DNA from: Prochilodus magdalenae
Taxonomy: Eukaryota > Chordata > Actinopteri > Characiformes > Prochilodontidae
Length of the DNA: 64,000 nucleotides
Reading direction: 5' to 3'
Assembly (NCBI GenBank): GCA_024036415.1
Contig: JAMWET010006979.1
Coordinates: 870,001-934,000, forward strand
The position numbers were made by a program, and so were the translations under genes. Under the pieces are notes generated by a model, which saw nothing but the letters and a program-made list of their open reading frames with translations, was not told the origin of the DNA and did not search any database. Positions 11,732 through 23,085 of this stretch are shown here, in pieces (the stretch's first letter is position 1; the number at the start of each line of letters is the position of its first letter).

Positions 11732-12916
11732 AGGGATGTTCTTTTCGTTTGGGTGGTTTTTTTTTTTTTTTTCTTTTTCTTTTCTTTTTAATCTCCGTTT
11801 GGGTGTTCTCCGTATGCACACAGTTACAGTTTGTGGCCTGAGTCAGGATAATGCAACAAGAAAAACAAAAAATGAACACTGGTGTCGTGTGGAATGCAGT
11901 TCGGAATACTTTTGCTTTGGACACTTTATAGCTATCTTTTTAGCAGCTTCATATTCAGTTGTGAACCGTTCTGTAGAGAAATGTGAATGTTTTTCTTTCG
12001 TTTTGTTTATGAACATGTTTTCAAAAAGACTTTTTTTTTTTAAGTTCAGAGTAAACTTGAAATGTTTAAAGACTAGATATCTTTTTTTTTTTTTCTTTTT
12101 TTTTGGTTACACTCCAGTAAGTTAATTTTTGATTTAGATTTTTCCCTATTATATTATCAGATTATATATGAATACACAATATGCTATGACCTTCTACAAG
12201 GTCATTCGAGGAATCAAAAGATGCGTCAAAGCTGTGAGATGATGAACCACGCCTGTTAAGGCAACACCTTAGCCTTATTCAGTCGAACTGGATCTTACTG
12301 GATGAGTGAAAGAGCTAGTTGATCCTGTCTCGCCTCCTCTCCTGCTCCTTTAACGCAAGTTTTGTTTAGTCTTGCACAGTGGAGCGCCTTAACTGTAGCA
12401 AGTTGCTCTTCTTGGCCTGCGACCCAAAACAAGAGCACTTCTGACGGAGGTTCTTAGAAATGTGAAAAGACTGAGCTACTACTTCATCTGCATTCTTTTG
12501 CAGCAACAGAAATCCAAGTGGGAGTCCAGTATGACGTGTTGCACAGTCACTACTAAGCCCAATTTGGTAAAGCAACCTCAGACTCCTTATAAGGAATCCT
12601 ATGCTAATCCTGTTTCGTTTTCAAAGAGCAGTGAATTCCCAGAGTTCAGCGCAGATAGTGAGAGTAGGTTTTTGAGAGTTGCGTATGGGGAGCGGAATAG
12701 AAAAGTTAACCCCTTAAACTGCAGTTTTAATTTCAAGACGACTTGTTCAGTAAATACAGTTGTATTCAAAGTTTTGTTCATCCCTGTTTTTTTTTTGTTT
12801 TGTTTTTTGTGAACAGGATTGAAACCTCTGCAGCAAAGTATTAAAACAATACTTTTTGTTACTGAATCTTTATTATATGTGAGATTAGCATATGCAACAA
12901 AATTGTATGTGATGTG

Positions 12917-13578
12917 AAAAGGTTTGGACACCCTACCAAGCTTGTACCTAGATGCCACAGCTTCAAATGCTTTTTGTAGCAACTCACTAGTCATACTGGT
13001 CGGTTTTTGAGGACTCTTGTCCACTCGTTCTTACCAAACACTTTTAGTTCTGCAGTATTTTTGGGCTGCTGAGCATGCATCGAATGATCTTCTAATCTTT
13101 TTTAAAGATCTACTAATTTTTTGAAGATGTTCAAGTCAGGACCAGATCCAGCTTGCCTTTCTTAAAGTAGCTCATGACAGATTTTAAAATATATTTTGGA
13201 TCATTGTCCTGTTGTAGAAGTTGTCCTCTTTTCAGCTTTGGTTTCCTGTCATGTATGCTTCCAAAATTTTGGTAAGGTTTGTTGTGTCTCTGGCTTAGGA
13301 TCCCCCCCGTGCTTAACACTTGGCAAGCTGTTTTATCTTCAAATTCTGCTATTTCTTTCCTTCAAATATGCCTTTTAATATGTCACTGTAGGCCAGTAGC
13401 TCCATTTTTACTTCAACAATCCACAGCACTTATTTCCTTCTGGGCTCCTGAGCAGCTCACAAGGGTGGCACTGCGAGGCAACCTAAAAATATTGTCACTG
13501 TCACCTCTCTACCTGAGGTTGAGGGATGAAGGATGAAAGCAGGAGATAGTTTACCGGTGCATCGGTGTCCAAACCTTT
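12917..13578. mobile_element. Non-autonomous DNA transposon with 15-bp TIRs
   Basis: AAAGGTTTGGACACC at 12918-12932 and its exact reverse complement at 13564-13578 bound about 660 bp. The interior reads like the degenerate antisense of a Tc1-type transposase gene seen in many fish repeats, but has no usable frame. It sits in the presumed ZBTB44 3' UTR. Confidence 0.65.
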
Positions 13579-16073
13579 GCATATACCATAATTACAATTT
13601 TAGAAAGTAAATGTGCATCTGCTAGAGAATTCCATCGTTCTTTGTAGGTTAGAGTTTGCTTTTCTTTTCACTTTGAATTTCATCAAAGTGTTTTTTGGCC
13701 ATTGGTACTCAAATTGTTGCATAGGAATGTACCAGGGGTGCAAAGTATAACAGCATATACTAAGCCATAATTGTCCTAATCCTAAAATCAAATAACTATC
13801 GATTCAGTAATAATGGTTATAGCCTAAATCCAAATGATAATGTAGTACTGTGTATTTAGCATCCTTGGCTTTTCTTTAGCTTTCTGCAGATGTTGTTACT
13901 AGATATTTCTGTTCGTTCCAGAAATGGAGCTTAGTGGACACCCGCCAACCCCCCCCAAAAGAAAAACAATGCTACTGCTCCACCTTAAGAGGACACATAT
14001 GCAGATATATTGGCTGTTTGTAGTTACAAATTGCATGTACATGAAGTAAAAGTGCATTTGTGGTGAAAGATAAAATACAGCTCAGCTGACAGGTGTCTTA
14101 GGCAATCTGCGGTCAAACCAGGCTGTTGATATTGCTTCGTTTTGGTTTTAACCTAGGCGAACACCAACACTAGTTAGTTAACTAGCTAACCACCCTGACT
14201 GATTTTTTTTTTTTTTTTTTTTTGTTGAATGTTTATGAAAAGAAGATGCCGTTCTTGCTTTGAATGTTTGTGAATTTCTAGAGTTAAGTTTTTTTTTGTT
14301 TTTTTTTTCCAAATCTTCTAAAGACTTAGTATGCAAAAGCTGCATTCCAGAAGTTAGACTGCAGTCTAGGTGGCCTTGTACCTGTACTGCTACGGCATCA
14401 ATCAAAAGATTGGTTCGAATACTCCACGAGAATTGTAGCATGCATTTTGGAGCAATTTCTGAGAACGCTGTGATTAATGTTTAGAGAAAGCTTTCCGACA
14501 GATGACATGACCAGATCTATGATCTGCGGAATTAATGCCCAAATATAACTTGTGGGTAATCGATCACCCAGAGCCACTTTCGAAAATAGTATTGTTGAGT
14601 TCATGTGTTATGATAAAACAGTCTGGGTTTGAAAGAGCAGCTAGCTATAGTTGGGTAATTCTAACTGTAAAAGTGCTACACAAAGTGCAATGCATAGCAC
14701 GATATGCAGAATGCTGTTTTATTGTTTTCATGGTGTGCAGCAGTCTTTGGTTTGCAGGATAGCTACTTTTCTGGCCCGATTTCAGTCATTTACGGTTTCA
14801 TTAACGGTACCCATCAAATTTCGGTCGGTTCTGCATTGTGTAATACAGTATAAACGAGGAGCTTCCATAGGACCGGGCTACTGAGGACATTCTTGGCTGC
14901 AGACTAGCCATTGGAATGCAGCTGAAGTAAAAAGAATATCCTACTTACATGTCTGTGACTAACTTCATATGCTTAGATTTTTAAGTTAAGTACCCCTGTG
15001 TGGGAAGTGAATATACATCAATTAACGTTGAAGTTCCCATAGAAGCGCCAAGGAAGGATTCAGTTGAATTTGCCCATACCTGTAAAATAACCTTGTACTG
15101 CAGCTCTTCTGCTGCTCTCTTTTACAGTGATGCTGAACAGAACAACTGCTCTTGTTAAAGACACTTAAGTAAAACCTCAATTAAGGTCAAAACACTCTAT
15201 CAGTTATCCTGTCAGTCTAGAAATCCCATAATTGATGTATCCTTAGTAACTTGCCCCTATAAATCAAATGGGGGCTGCTGTGTAAGTTTTGTCGTCGTGA
15301 GAGTGAGGATGAGAAGTTGGGGCCCACATGTAGGCCTGTAGGGTTTAAGGGGTTAATGGATTAATCTTCTCCCTCGCTCTTGTTTTCCTGCTGTATATAA
15401 CATGCTGCTAGAGTTTGTCAGCTGTGCCTATTGTTCAATTTCGACACCTGCTCATCAGCTTAACCCCAAATTTTGATCTGAGCTCTTTGGTTTAGGCATT
15501 TTTCTGCCTAGTAGAAAATCATGGCACATGGTTTTTTAGAAGGATAGAAGGAAAATTATGTTTTCATGGTCTCGCGGAGCCAGGCGTGACCTCGCAATGG
15601 GGACAAACTTGTTAAACTTTTGGTGCTGGATTGGAGAAGGGTTGCAGGACAGTCCCAGCTCAGTCAGGAATCAGCTGTTTCAGCTATCGTACCTTGTGTT
15701 TTATTACATGGATGGGACGAATGGTATTGTGTAACATTTTACAAAATACCCATATGCTCTGCCTGGATCCCTACTTCCTGCATAAGTCAAGAACCGATGG
15801 CTTCTGTGCGCCCATATGGGAAGTTGTGCAGCTAACAACGGACATATAATGTATATATTGGGCACAGAAGCCATTGTTGGAAATAGGCAGCAGTTGGAGA
15901 TTCTGCTTATGTTACAGTGGTACGTAAATCTGTGGCATGGTCCGACGTTGGCTGGAGGACGCAGTGTCGGCAGTTTGAATGAGCAGCAATCAGTAATAAT
16001 TTAGGCTATGCATGCTTAACGACAGACTGCAGTACCAAATATACTTAGTTACTGACACAACCAAAAATTTTAC

Positions 16074-16079
16074 AATAAA
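16074..16079 (+). terminator. Candidate polyadenylation signal AATAAA
   Basis: Canonical hexamer about 4.3 kb after the ZBTB44 stop codon. Position alone supports it. Confidence 0.3.
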
Positions 16080-16100
16080 TACAATTAATTCTAGATTTTT

Positions 16101-19027
16101 ACTTCCATACTCATTAGAGCCTGAAGTGTGTTTGCTGTCCCTAAACAGAGACTGAACATGTAGGTCTGAAACTGTATGTGTCTGAATTTACAGTGCTGCG
16201 ACACTGGGCAAGACAAGGGGCCGATCCCTTTACTGTGTGCTTTTACGCTAACATCCAGTTACGCTAACATATGTCACATCTGTGAGCTAACGACAGGCTT
16301 GTCGTTCATCGGACAGTGTTGACGAGTCGTCCCCTGGTTTGAGCTCTGCCTTTATTAGGTGTTAGGTTGGCTCAGAAATTTCACACTCCATTTGTTACCG
16401 CCTTAATGAGTCTGCTGTCCCACCCGGACGTTCTCGTCTGGCCTCGCGAGACTTTTAATAGACGTTTTCCAGTTTTTTGCATTGATCTGGTCAGTATACT
16501 ATGGAACTGTTCTCTGTTATTTAGTGCCATACTAGTATGCATCTCAAGAGTTTCCCAATGCAGTCTGTGATGCTGTAGCACAATATAAGGTGAATTAAGG
16601 TTAATTGTTAGAAATGTGTATACAGCACTTGCTCAGTTTGGTCATTTAACAAACACACTGTGTAAGTCAGATCGTGTGAGTTTTGTTTCCCCTCATATAT
16701 GACATTGCACAGGGCAATCATTTGGCCAAAAGCTGCTCCATTCCAATGTGTTGTTTTCAAGTAAACCTTTACGTTTCTGTTTTTCTGTATGTAATGTTGT
16801 GCAATATCCAACTTTGTGAAATGACACACGTTTTTTTTTTTTTTATATCGGAACTTGGCTAAAGAATGTGAAAAAAATGTCATTTTTAAATATATATACT
16901 ATTGCAAAGGACAATGAACAAAAACAACAGATAATCAGCAGGAGGAGGATGTTTAAGCGCAATCAGAGTGGATCACCTGCTGATGGACCCTTGTGAAAGC
17001 CCTTTGAACACCAATCCCAATTCAGCTCTGCACTCAAAGCCAGTTAGCGAGAAAGAACCGCAATAAGGAGAAAGAAAACAAAAGACGGGACGGGATATTG
17101 GCATGTGACGTCATGGTTCATGTTTTGATTCGGTATATGTACTTACACACATCTCCTTTCTGACCAGGACTGCTGCGGTCAACAGAACGCTCCGCCGTCT
17201 CATAGTCTGAGGGTATTTGCGCTTTCCCCCACATGCCACAATATTGCCTTTCGTCCCAGCCTCTTTTCTGTGGTACCTGCATGTTATCCCGAGTACAAAA
17301 GAAATCCGAGCAAAAATCAATATAGCATGGGTTGATTTTATTTGTTGGATGTTGTTTCAGATGTGTGTGGAACTACAGTTTTTATGTACACTATTCAATC
17401 TTCTGTGTCCGATGTTTCAGCCGAGCGGAAAAATTGGTGTTTTGATGGTCATGACTCTTTTTTCTGATCCTGCATTATTACTATTAGTCACCTTACAGTG
17501 AGAATTTTGTACATTTCTTATACCGATGTGAGTGTGAATTGTTATTTGACTTGAGCCTTGTAGTGTCCGCTTTTGTGACAACGTCTTAATGGTGTTTACT
17601 CTGATTTAATTTGTTTTGTTTTTGGTTTTTTTATTCGTATTTCAGTTTTATTCGTATCTTGTGCCTTTGTATAATGAATCTGTAGTATATTTTAATGGTT
17701 AAAAACATACATTGATATGGATTCATACCATTTTGTAGACAGAATGCTGGTAGACTTCTAATGTAGCTAGTAACCTAAACTATTTTTGGAAGTGCTATAT
17801 TATGGGTTTAATATGTGTGCTTGTTGTTTATTTTGATAATGACAAAATGTACCTTTATTGTTTTGTATCTTCTCAGTGGTCCTTATTATGCCAATGCAGG
17901 TTTGTTGAATGATGTTTTGTAAAGATGACAACAAGTTACGATTGAAAGAAAAGGGTTACGGCCTAACACTCCAAATATGACTCGGGTTCATCTTTGTTGT
18001 AAACAGTGGGTGGGCTTTTACTCGGGGCATGTTTAGTCCAAACAACAGCTCTCACTGCTGGAGCCAGTAATGTGGGTTTTAATGGTAATGAGATGCTGTT
18101 ATCTTCAGCCTGTTATGGGAACTCTGAAGAACATGCTACGTGACGTGTGGTCGATGTTCTGTGCGAGCGTATGTGATTGCACTGGGGTTCATGTCTAGGA
18201 CAGACGCAGCTGGTCAGGCCGTGAGCGGTGCAACATGAAAATGCTGACCACACGCTACCCAGCTGCACAAATAGATGATGAGGGGAGGAAAAACGTAAGC
18301 GTTTCAGGTTTGCCTTGGCTTTCTAGATCAGGTTTAAAATGAAGTAACACGTTGGTTTTGCAGACTCAAAGAAGCACCTGCTTGTGATTTTGTGTCCTCT
18401 AGCTCCGTGACCCGCGTCAGCCAGGAGAGTCGAGATGGAAGGAAAGGAGGAGGGCGGTACACTGAGAAATTGGGTCAACACTACAAAATGGGTCAGAATC
18501 AGAATCAGATGATGTGTCGTGCTATATTAAGGAAATTAATGGCCATGACTCATTGCAGCTGATATGGTCTATCAAGGATTAAAATGGAAATTCAGACTGT
18601 TTGCTATATAAACGTAAAAAGGTCAGATAGCTCCAAAGTGTGTTTACACAATTGCGTCTAGAGATACTGTCAGGGTGCTAATATTTCCTTCACCTTCTAA
18701 GATTAAAACAGTTATTTGCTGATGAAATGTCTTTGGAGAACTCTGCGCCATGACATTCACATCAGGACAAATCTGTGGGAACCGCATACCACTCAACCAC
18801 TCATAACACGTGCTCTGCTCCTAAAACTGCACAGCTTTAGAGCTGTCATTATTACTTGATTAGAATTGATGACTTGATTAAAATGTTATGTTATGTTTTC
18901 AATGAATCAGCGTATTAATTAGCTTGTATTCGAACAATAAACCGTGTGTCTTCGTGTTATGATAAAGCCATGTTTGGCAGGCTGGGGATTTTCCACAGCA
19001 AGGGGAGCTATTAGTTCTCGGGTCACT
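16101..19027. other. No gene recognised; possible distal ZBTB44 3' UTR
   Basis: AT-rich sequence with short frames only. The T-rich part around 17500-17900 reads like 3' UTR, but nothing proves it is transcribed. AATAAA at 18936-18941 is a second possible transcript end. Confidence 0.4.
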
Positions 19028-19029
19028 TA

Positions 19030-20608
19030 CAGTGGGGCAAAAAGTATTTAGTCAGCCACTGATTGTGCAAGTTCTTCTACTTAGAAATATGAGAGAGGTC
19101 TGTAATTTTCATCATAGGTACACTTCAACTACAAGAGATGAAATGGAAAAATATCCAGGAAATCACACTGTAGGATTTTTCAAGAATTTTTTTGTAAATT
19201 CTGGTGGAAAATAGGTATTTGGTCAATAACGAACAAGCCAGATTTCTGGCTCTCACAGACGTGTAACTTCTTTAAGCAGCTCTTCTGTCCTCCACTCATG
19301 AATGTTATAAATGGCACCTGTGTGACCTCGTTATCTCTATAAAAGACACCTGTCCACAGCCTCAAACACTCGGACTCCGAACTCGGCCATGGCCAAGACC
19401 AAAGAGCTGTCGAAAGACACCAGGAAGAGAATTGTAGACCTGCATCAGGCTGGGAAGAGTGAATCTACAATAAGCAAGCAGGTTGGTGTGAATAAGTCAA
19501 CTGTGGGAGCAATTGTAAGAAAATGGAAGACATACAAGACAATTGATAATCTCCCTCGATCTGGGGCCCCACGCAAGATCTTATCCTGTGGGGTTAAAAT
19601 GGTCATGAGAACTGTGAGCAGAAATCCCAGAACTACACGGAGGAACCTGATGAATGACCTGCAGAGAGCTGGGACCAAAGTAACAGGCTACCATCAGTAA
19701 CACACTATGCCGAGAGGGACTCAAATCCTGCAGTGCCAGGCGTGTCCTCCTGCTTAAGCCAGTACATGTCCAGGCCCATCTGAAGTTTGCCAGAGAGCAT
19801 ATGGATGATCCAAAAGAGGATTGGGAGAATATCATGTGGTCAGATGAAACCAGAATAGAACGTTTTGGTAAAAACTCAACTCGTCATGTTTGGAGGAAGA
19901 AGAATGCTGAGTTGGAACACCATACCTACTGTGAAGCATGGGTGTAGAAACATCATGCTTTGGGGCTGTTTTTCTGCAAAGGAGACAGGACGAGTGATCC
20001 GTGTTAAGGGAAGAATAAACGGGGCCATGTATAGTGAGATTTTAAGCCAAAACCTTCTATCAGTGAGAGCATTGAAGATGGAACGTGGCTGGGTCTTCCA
20101 GCATGACAATGATCCCAAACACACCGCACAGGCAATGAAGGAGTGACTCCGTAAAAAGCATTTCAAGGTCCTGGAGTGGCCTAGCCAGTCTCCAGACCTC
20201 AACCCCATAGTAAATTTGTGGAGGGAGTTGAAAGTCTGTGTTGCCCAGCGACAGCCCCGAAGCATCACTGCTCTAGAGGAAATCTGCATGGAGGAATGGG
20301 CCACAATACCAGCTACAGTGTGTGCACACCTGGTGAAGACTTACAGAAAACGTCATTGCCAACAAAGGTTATGTTACAAAGTATTGAGCTGAACTTTTGT
20401 TATTGACCAAATACTTATTTTCCACCGTAATTTACAAATAAATTCTTTAAAAATCCTACAATATGATTTCCTGGATTAATTTTCTTTTCATTGTGTCTCT
20501 CATAGTTGAAGTGTACCTATGATTAATTTTTACAGACCTCCCTCATCTTTCTAAGTAGAAGAACTTGCACAATCCGTGGTTGACTAAATACTTTTTTTTG
20601 CCCCACTG
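19030..20608 (+). mobile_element. Full-length but inactive Tc1/mariner element (1579 bp)
   Basis: Starts CAGTGGGGCAAAAAGTATTT and ends with the inverted equivalent (TTTTTTGCCCCACTG), flanked by TA on both sides (19028-19029 and 20609-20610). The inverted repeats are about 200 bp long (about 19030-19230 and 20401-20608) with scattered differences and small indels. The single internal gene (19389-20392) is a broken transposase, listed separately. Length, TA target site and long TIRs are typical of fish Tc1-like elements. The amount of divergence between the two TIRs suggests the insertion is old. Confidence 0.95.
19389..20392 (+). pseudogene. Tc1-like transposase pseudogene
   Basis: Starts [20 protein letters not shown], the paired-like helix-turn-helix start of Tc1 transposases, chosen because it is the family's usual N terminus. 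It is then broken by a frameshift near 19695, a second near 19925 and a Trp-to-stop change at 20144-20146. The DDE domain can still be traced across frames: WSDETR (first Asp), QHDNDPKHT (second Asp) and SPDLNPI. In that last motif the codon for the third catalytic acid (Glu in the family's PIENLW) is GTA (Val) at 20210-20212. The final codons end at TGA 20390-20392, about the usual 340-codon length. It cannot make an active enzyme. Confidence 0.93.
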
Positions 20609-20859
20609 TATGTGAGCATCAGTAAAACACAGGAAAGCCAAACCAACAAGATCCTACCGATGCTGTATGTAAAAATATGACGGTAGGAAAATATAAAGGC
20701 AGCAGGGATTTGCAGTGCTCTGTGTCCTGTGTTCAGTTGTGAACAGTACAAATACAAGATGTCTTGCTTTAACTAGTTCATGTATGTTGTAATGGACTGG
20801 CAGCCTGCCCAGGTTGTTTCTTGTCTTTTACCCAATATGCCAATGAGTGCTGGAATAGA

Positions 20860-21490
20860 CATAAGTGGGACTAATCACGGAAGATGACCCTCTGCCATTC
20901 TGATTAACTCTATGATTGGTACGACACCATTGAAGTCTTTGGCGACGTTGATGTGGTGTTAAGGGCAGTCATACCTCTGCACAGTTAACGTGCAAGTCTG
21001 CATGTATGTAGTGCTGTGTTGGGCACCCGTCTGCCAATAGTGCTAGGGCTAACTGGATAACTCATGGAGGGCATCACTGCTCACTGAATGTCTGTAATCA
21101 GGGCTTGTGGGTCATTCTACGCATGTCAAATGACCCTCTCCATGGTTTGTGTAGGTTTACCTTAGCCTTCATATCGTTGGTGTTTGCCTGACACCAAAAG
21201 TGTACTATGGGCGATAGTAACAGTATGCAGAATACATCAATAAGACCAAGCCCTACAATGCGACACATCTCCAACTCTTTCAACTGATTAAATTGCTTTC
21301 AATCTTCTCTTCAAGGCATACTTTACTAGCAAAGGATACTACCAACACAACAGCACAAGTCCGAATAGAAAGCATGCCCAATAGGACGACCTTATATAGT
21401 CAGTCAGATACATCAATACGGCCCATTCTTCCTGTGCATGGCCGAGGAAGGAATCATTTGCATAGCTCACAATGTCAAACCTACTCTGTG
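20860..21490 (-). mobile_element. Tc1-like remnant, family A (copy 1)
   Basis: Reverse-oriented remnant. The stretch around 20925-20975 is the reverse complement of the 'CTTAACACCACATCAACGTC' block also found at 27530 and 56118. The sequence near 21450-21480 (AATCATTTGCATAGCTCACA then ATGTCAAACCTAC) matches the end regions of the copies at 47.7 and 35.3 kb. No open transposase frame; boundaries are approximate. Confidence 0.6.
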
Positions 21491-22826
21491 GGTATACACC
21501 AGTTTTCATCAACTTTTCTTTTAACAACCTTTAGAAATCATTTTTAATTTTGGAGTACTGAAAGTGGAGATTTCCCCTGTCCTTGCCTGATACAGCACTT
21601 CAGCTGCTGAAAAGTTCAGTCAATATTGTTATATATTGAGCTTCATAATGCAGGTTCACTGTGCAATGCAGCTGGACTGCAGACATGCCAGTCTAGCATC
21701 TACACTCTCCTAATACAAAACCAAAAAACACATGCAAAATGTGACATGGTGTGATATGGTAATGTCTCGCTTAAAACAAGCAGGCGTGTCCCTGAAAAAG
21801 ACATCATCTAAAAGGCAGTAAACACTGCTTCAAACTGCGTGTGTCCCCCTTAGCATGAATGCGTTATCCAGTACCACAACCCCAGAGAACTCGGAGAACA
21901 CAACAACTATTATTTCCAAAAACAGTCTGAAAAGTGAACTTGCCTGACCACAGCACAAGTTTCCACTCTACGTCAATCCATCTCAGATAAGCTTTAGCAC
22001 AGAGAAGACGGAGGCAATTCTGGATGTGTTTATACATGGCCTCTGCTTTGTGGAATAGTCTTACCTGGCATTTGTAGATTGTAAACTGTGTTTACTGACG
22101 AGGGTTTTCCAAAGTGTTTCTCATCCCACGTGGTCATAATCTTTACAGAAGTTTGTTCAATGCAGTTCATCTAAAGGACTGCTTTAATATTGGGTTTTGG
22201 CCTTTGTCTTTGTATGGTCCGGCATTCCTCCAGATCCTCCTAAATCTTTAAAAACGTTACCCTCTGTAGATGGTGAAATTCTCAGTTTTCTTACCATCCG
22301 TTGGACAATTCACTCACAGTTATTTCCCTTTTATTGTTTGGCCCTAACAGAAGAATCCATCTTTAAAATAATAGATAGATCACTTGCTTACTTCTGTAAT
22401 CTGTTGAGACATGCCGACACTTTAAAGCAGTAGTTTAACATAAAACAGGTTTGCACAAGTGTCCCCTTCAGGGCTATAGGGCCAGTTTATTTAGCAAGTA
22501 ATGGAAGCCTATGACTATCACTCAGTATGTGCAAACTGGGCATGTAAGTCATTGCACTGTTGCTTCAAATTGTTAGTTGTTAAGCAATCTAAAATAAGCT
22601 TGCTCATGTGGTTTCTGACACTGTATGGCATACTGTATGACAAGCAGTATCAGCCTTCTTAAAGCTTGGATTTTGTCTGTACTGTTGTCCATTTTTATGG
22701 ACATCTGAATGTCCTACAGCACCAGAAGCTACATAAGTGCAAGTTCAGTTGAAATTACATAACGACTAAACAGCCCTTGATGCAAACGTCTGCTGTTTTG
22801 TTTTGTACAGTGCTAAATGGCTCCTT
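21491..22826. other. No gene recognised
   Basis: AT-rich with short frames. The block 21930-22440 reads like the antisense of a degenerate DNA transposon, but I cannot assign a family. Confidence 0.4.
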
Positions 22827-23085
22827 TCTGGCTGGAGTTTGCATGTTCTCCCCGTGTCTGTGTGGTTTAGTTCCAGGTGCTCTGGTTCCTCCCATAGACT
22901 AAAGACATGCAGTCAGGCAAATTAGAGATACTCAACAGACCTCAGGTGTGAGTCTTTCTGTGTGTGTGTGTGTGAATGTCTGTCTGCACTGTGATGGCCT
23001 GGTGACCTGTTCATGGTGTTTCCTGCCTTCCCAACAATGAGCGCTTGGGTAGGAACCAGCATCTTAGTTTATGAATAAAGGCATT
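22827..23085 (+). repeat. Dispersed teleost SINE-like repeat
   Basis: Contains GTTTGCATGTTCTCCCCGTG, the 'caaagacatgcagtcagg' type block, a short (TG)n and a GATGGCCTGGTGACCTGT block. This order is that of a very common fish dispersed repeat. A reverse copy lies at 61855-62100. Confidence 0.75.

Larger units (their letters stand above)
11732..16100 (+). other. zbtb44: ZBTB44 3' UTR (end uncertain)
   Basis: Begins right after the stop codon. It has several long T runs (near 11757, 12080, 12788, 14203, 14288), as is common in fish 3' UTRs. AATAAA occurs at 16074-16079 and could end one transcript form; mammalian ZBTB44 also has a long 3' UTR. A non-autonomous transposon at 12917-13578 lies within it. 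The true end could be nearer or further (another AATAAA at 18936-18941); only transcript data can tell. Confidence 0.5.

Noticed and set aside
11631..12125. A 164-codon frame overlapping the ZBTB44 end
   Set aside because: It is an out-of-frame shadow of the terminal coding exon running into poly-T UTR (Phe-rich translation).
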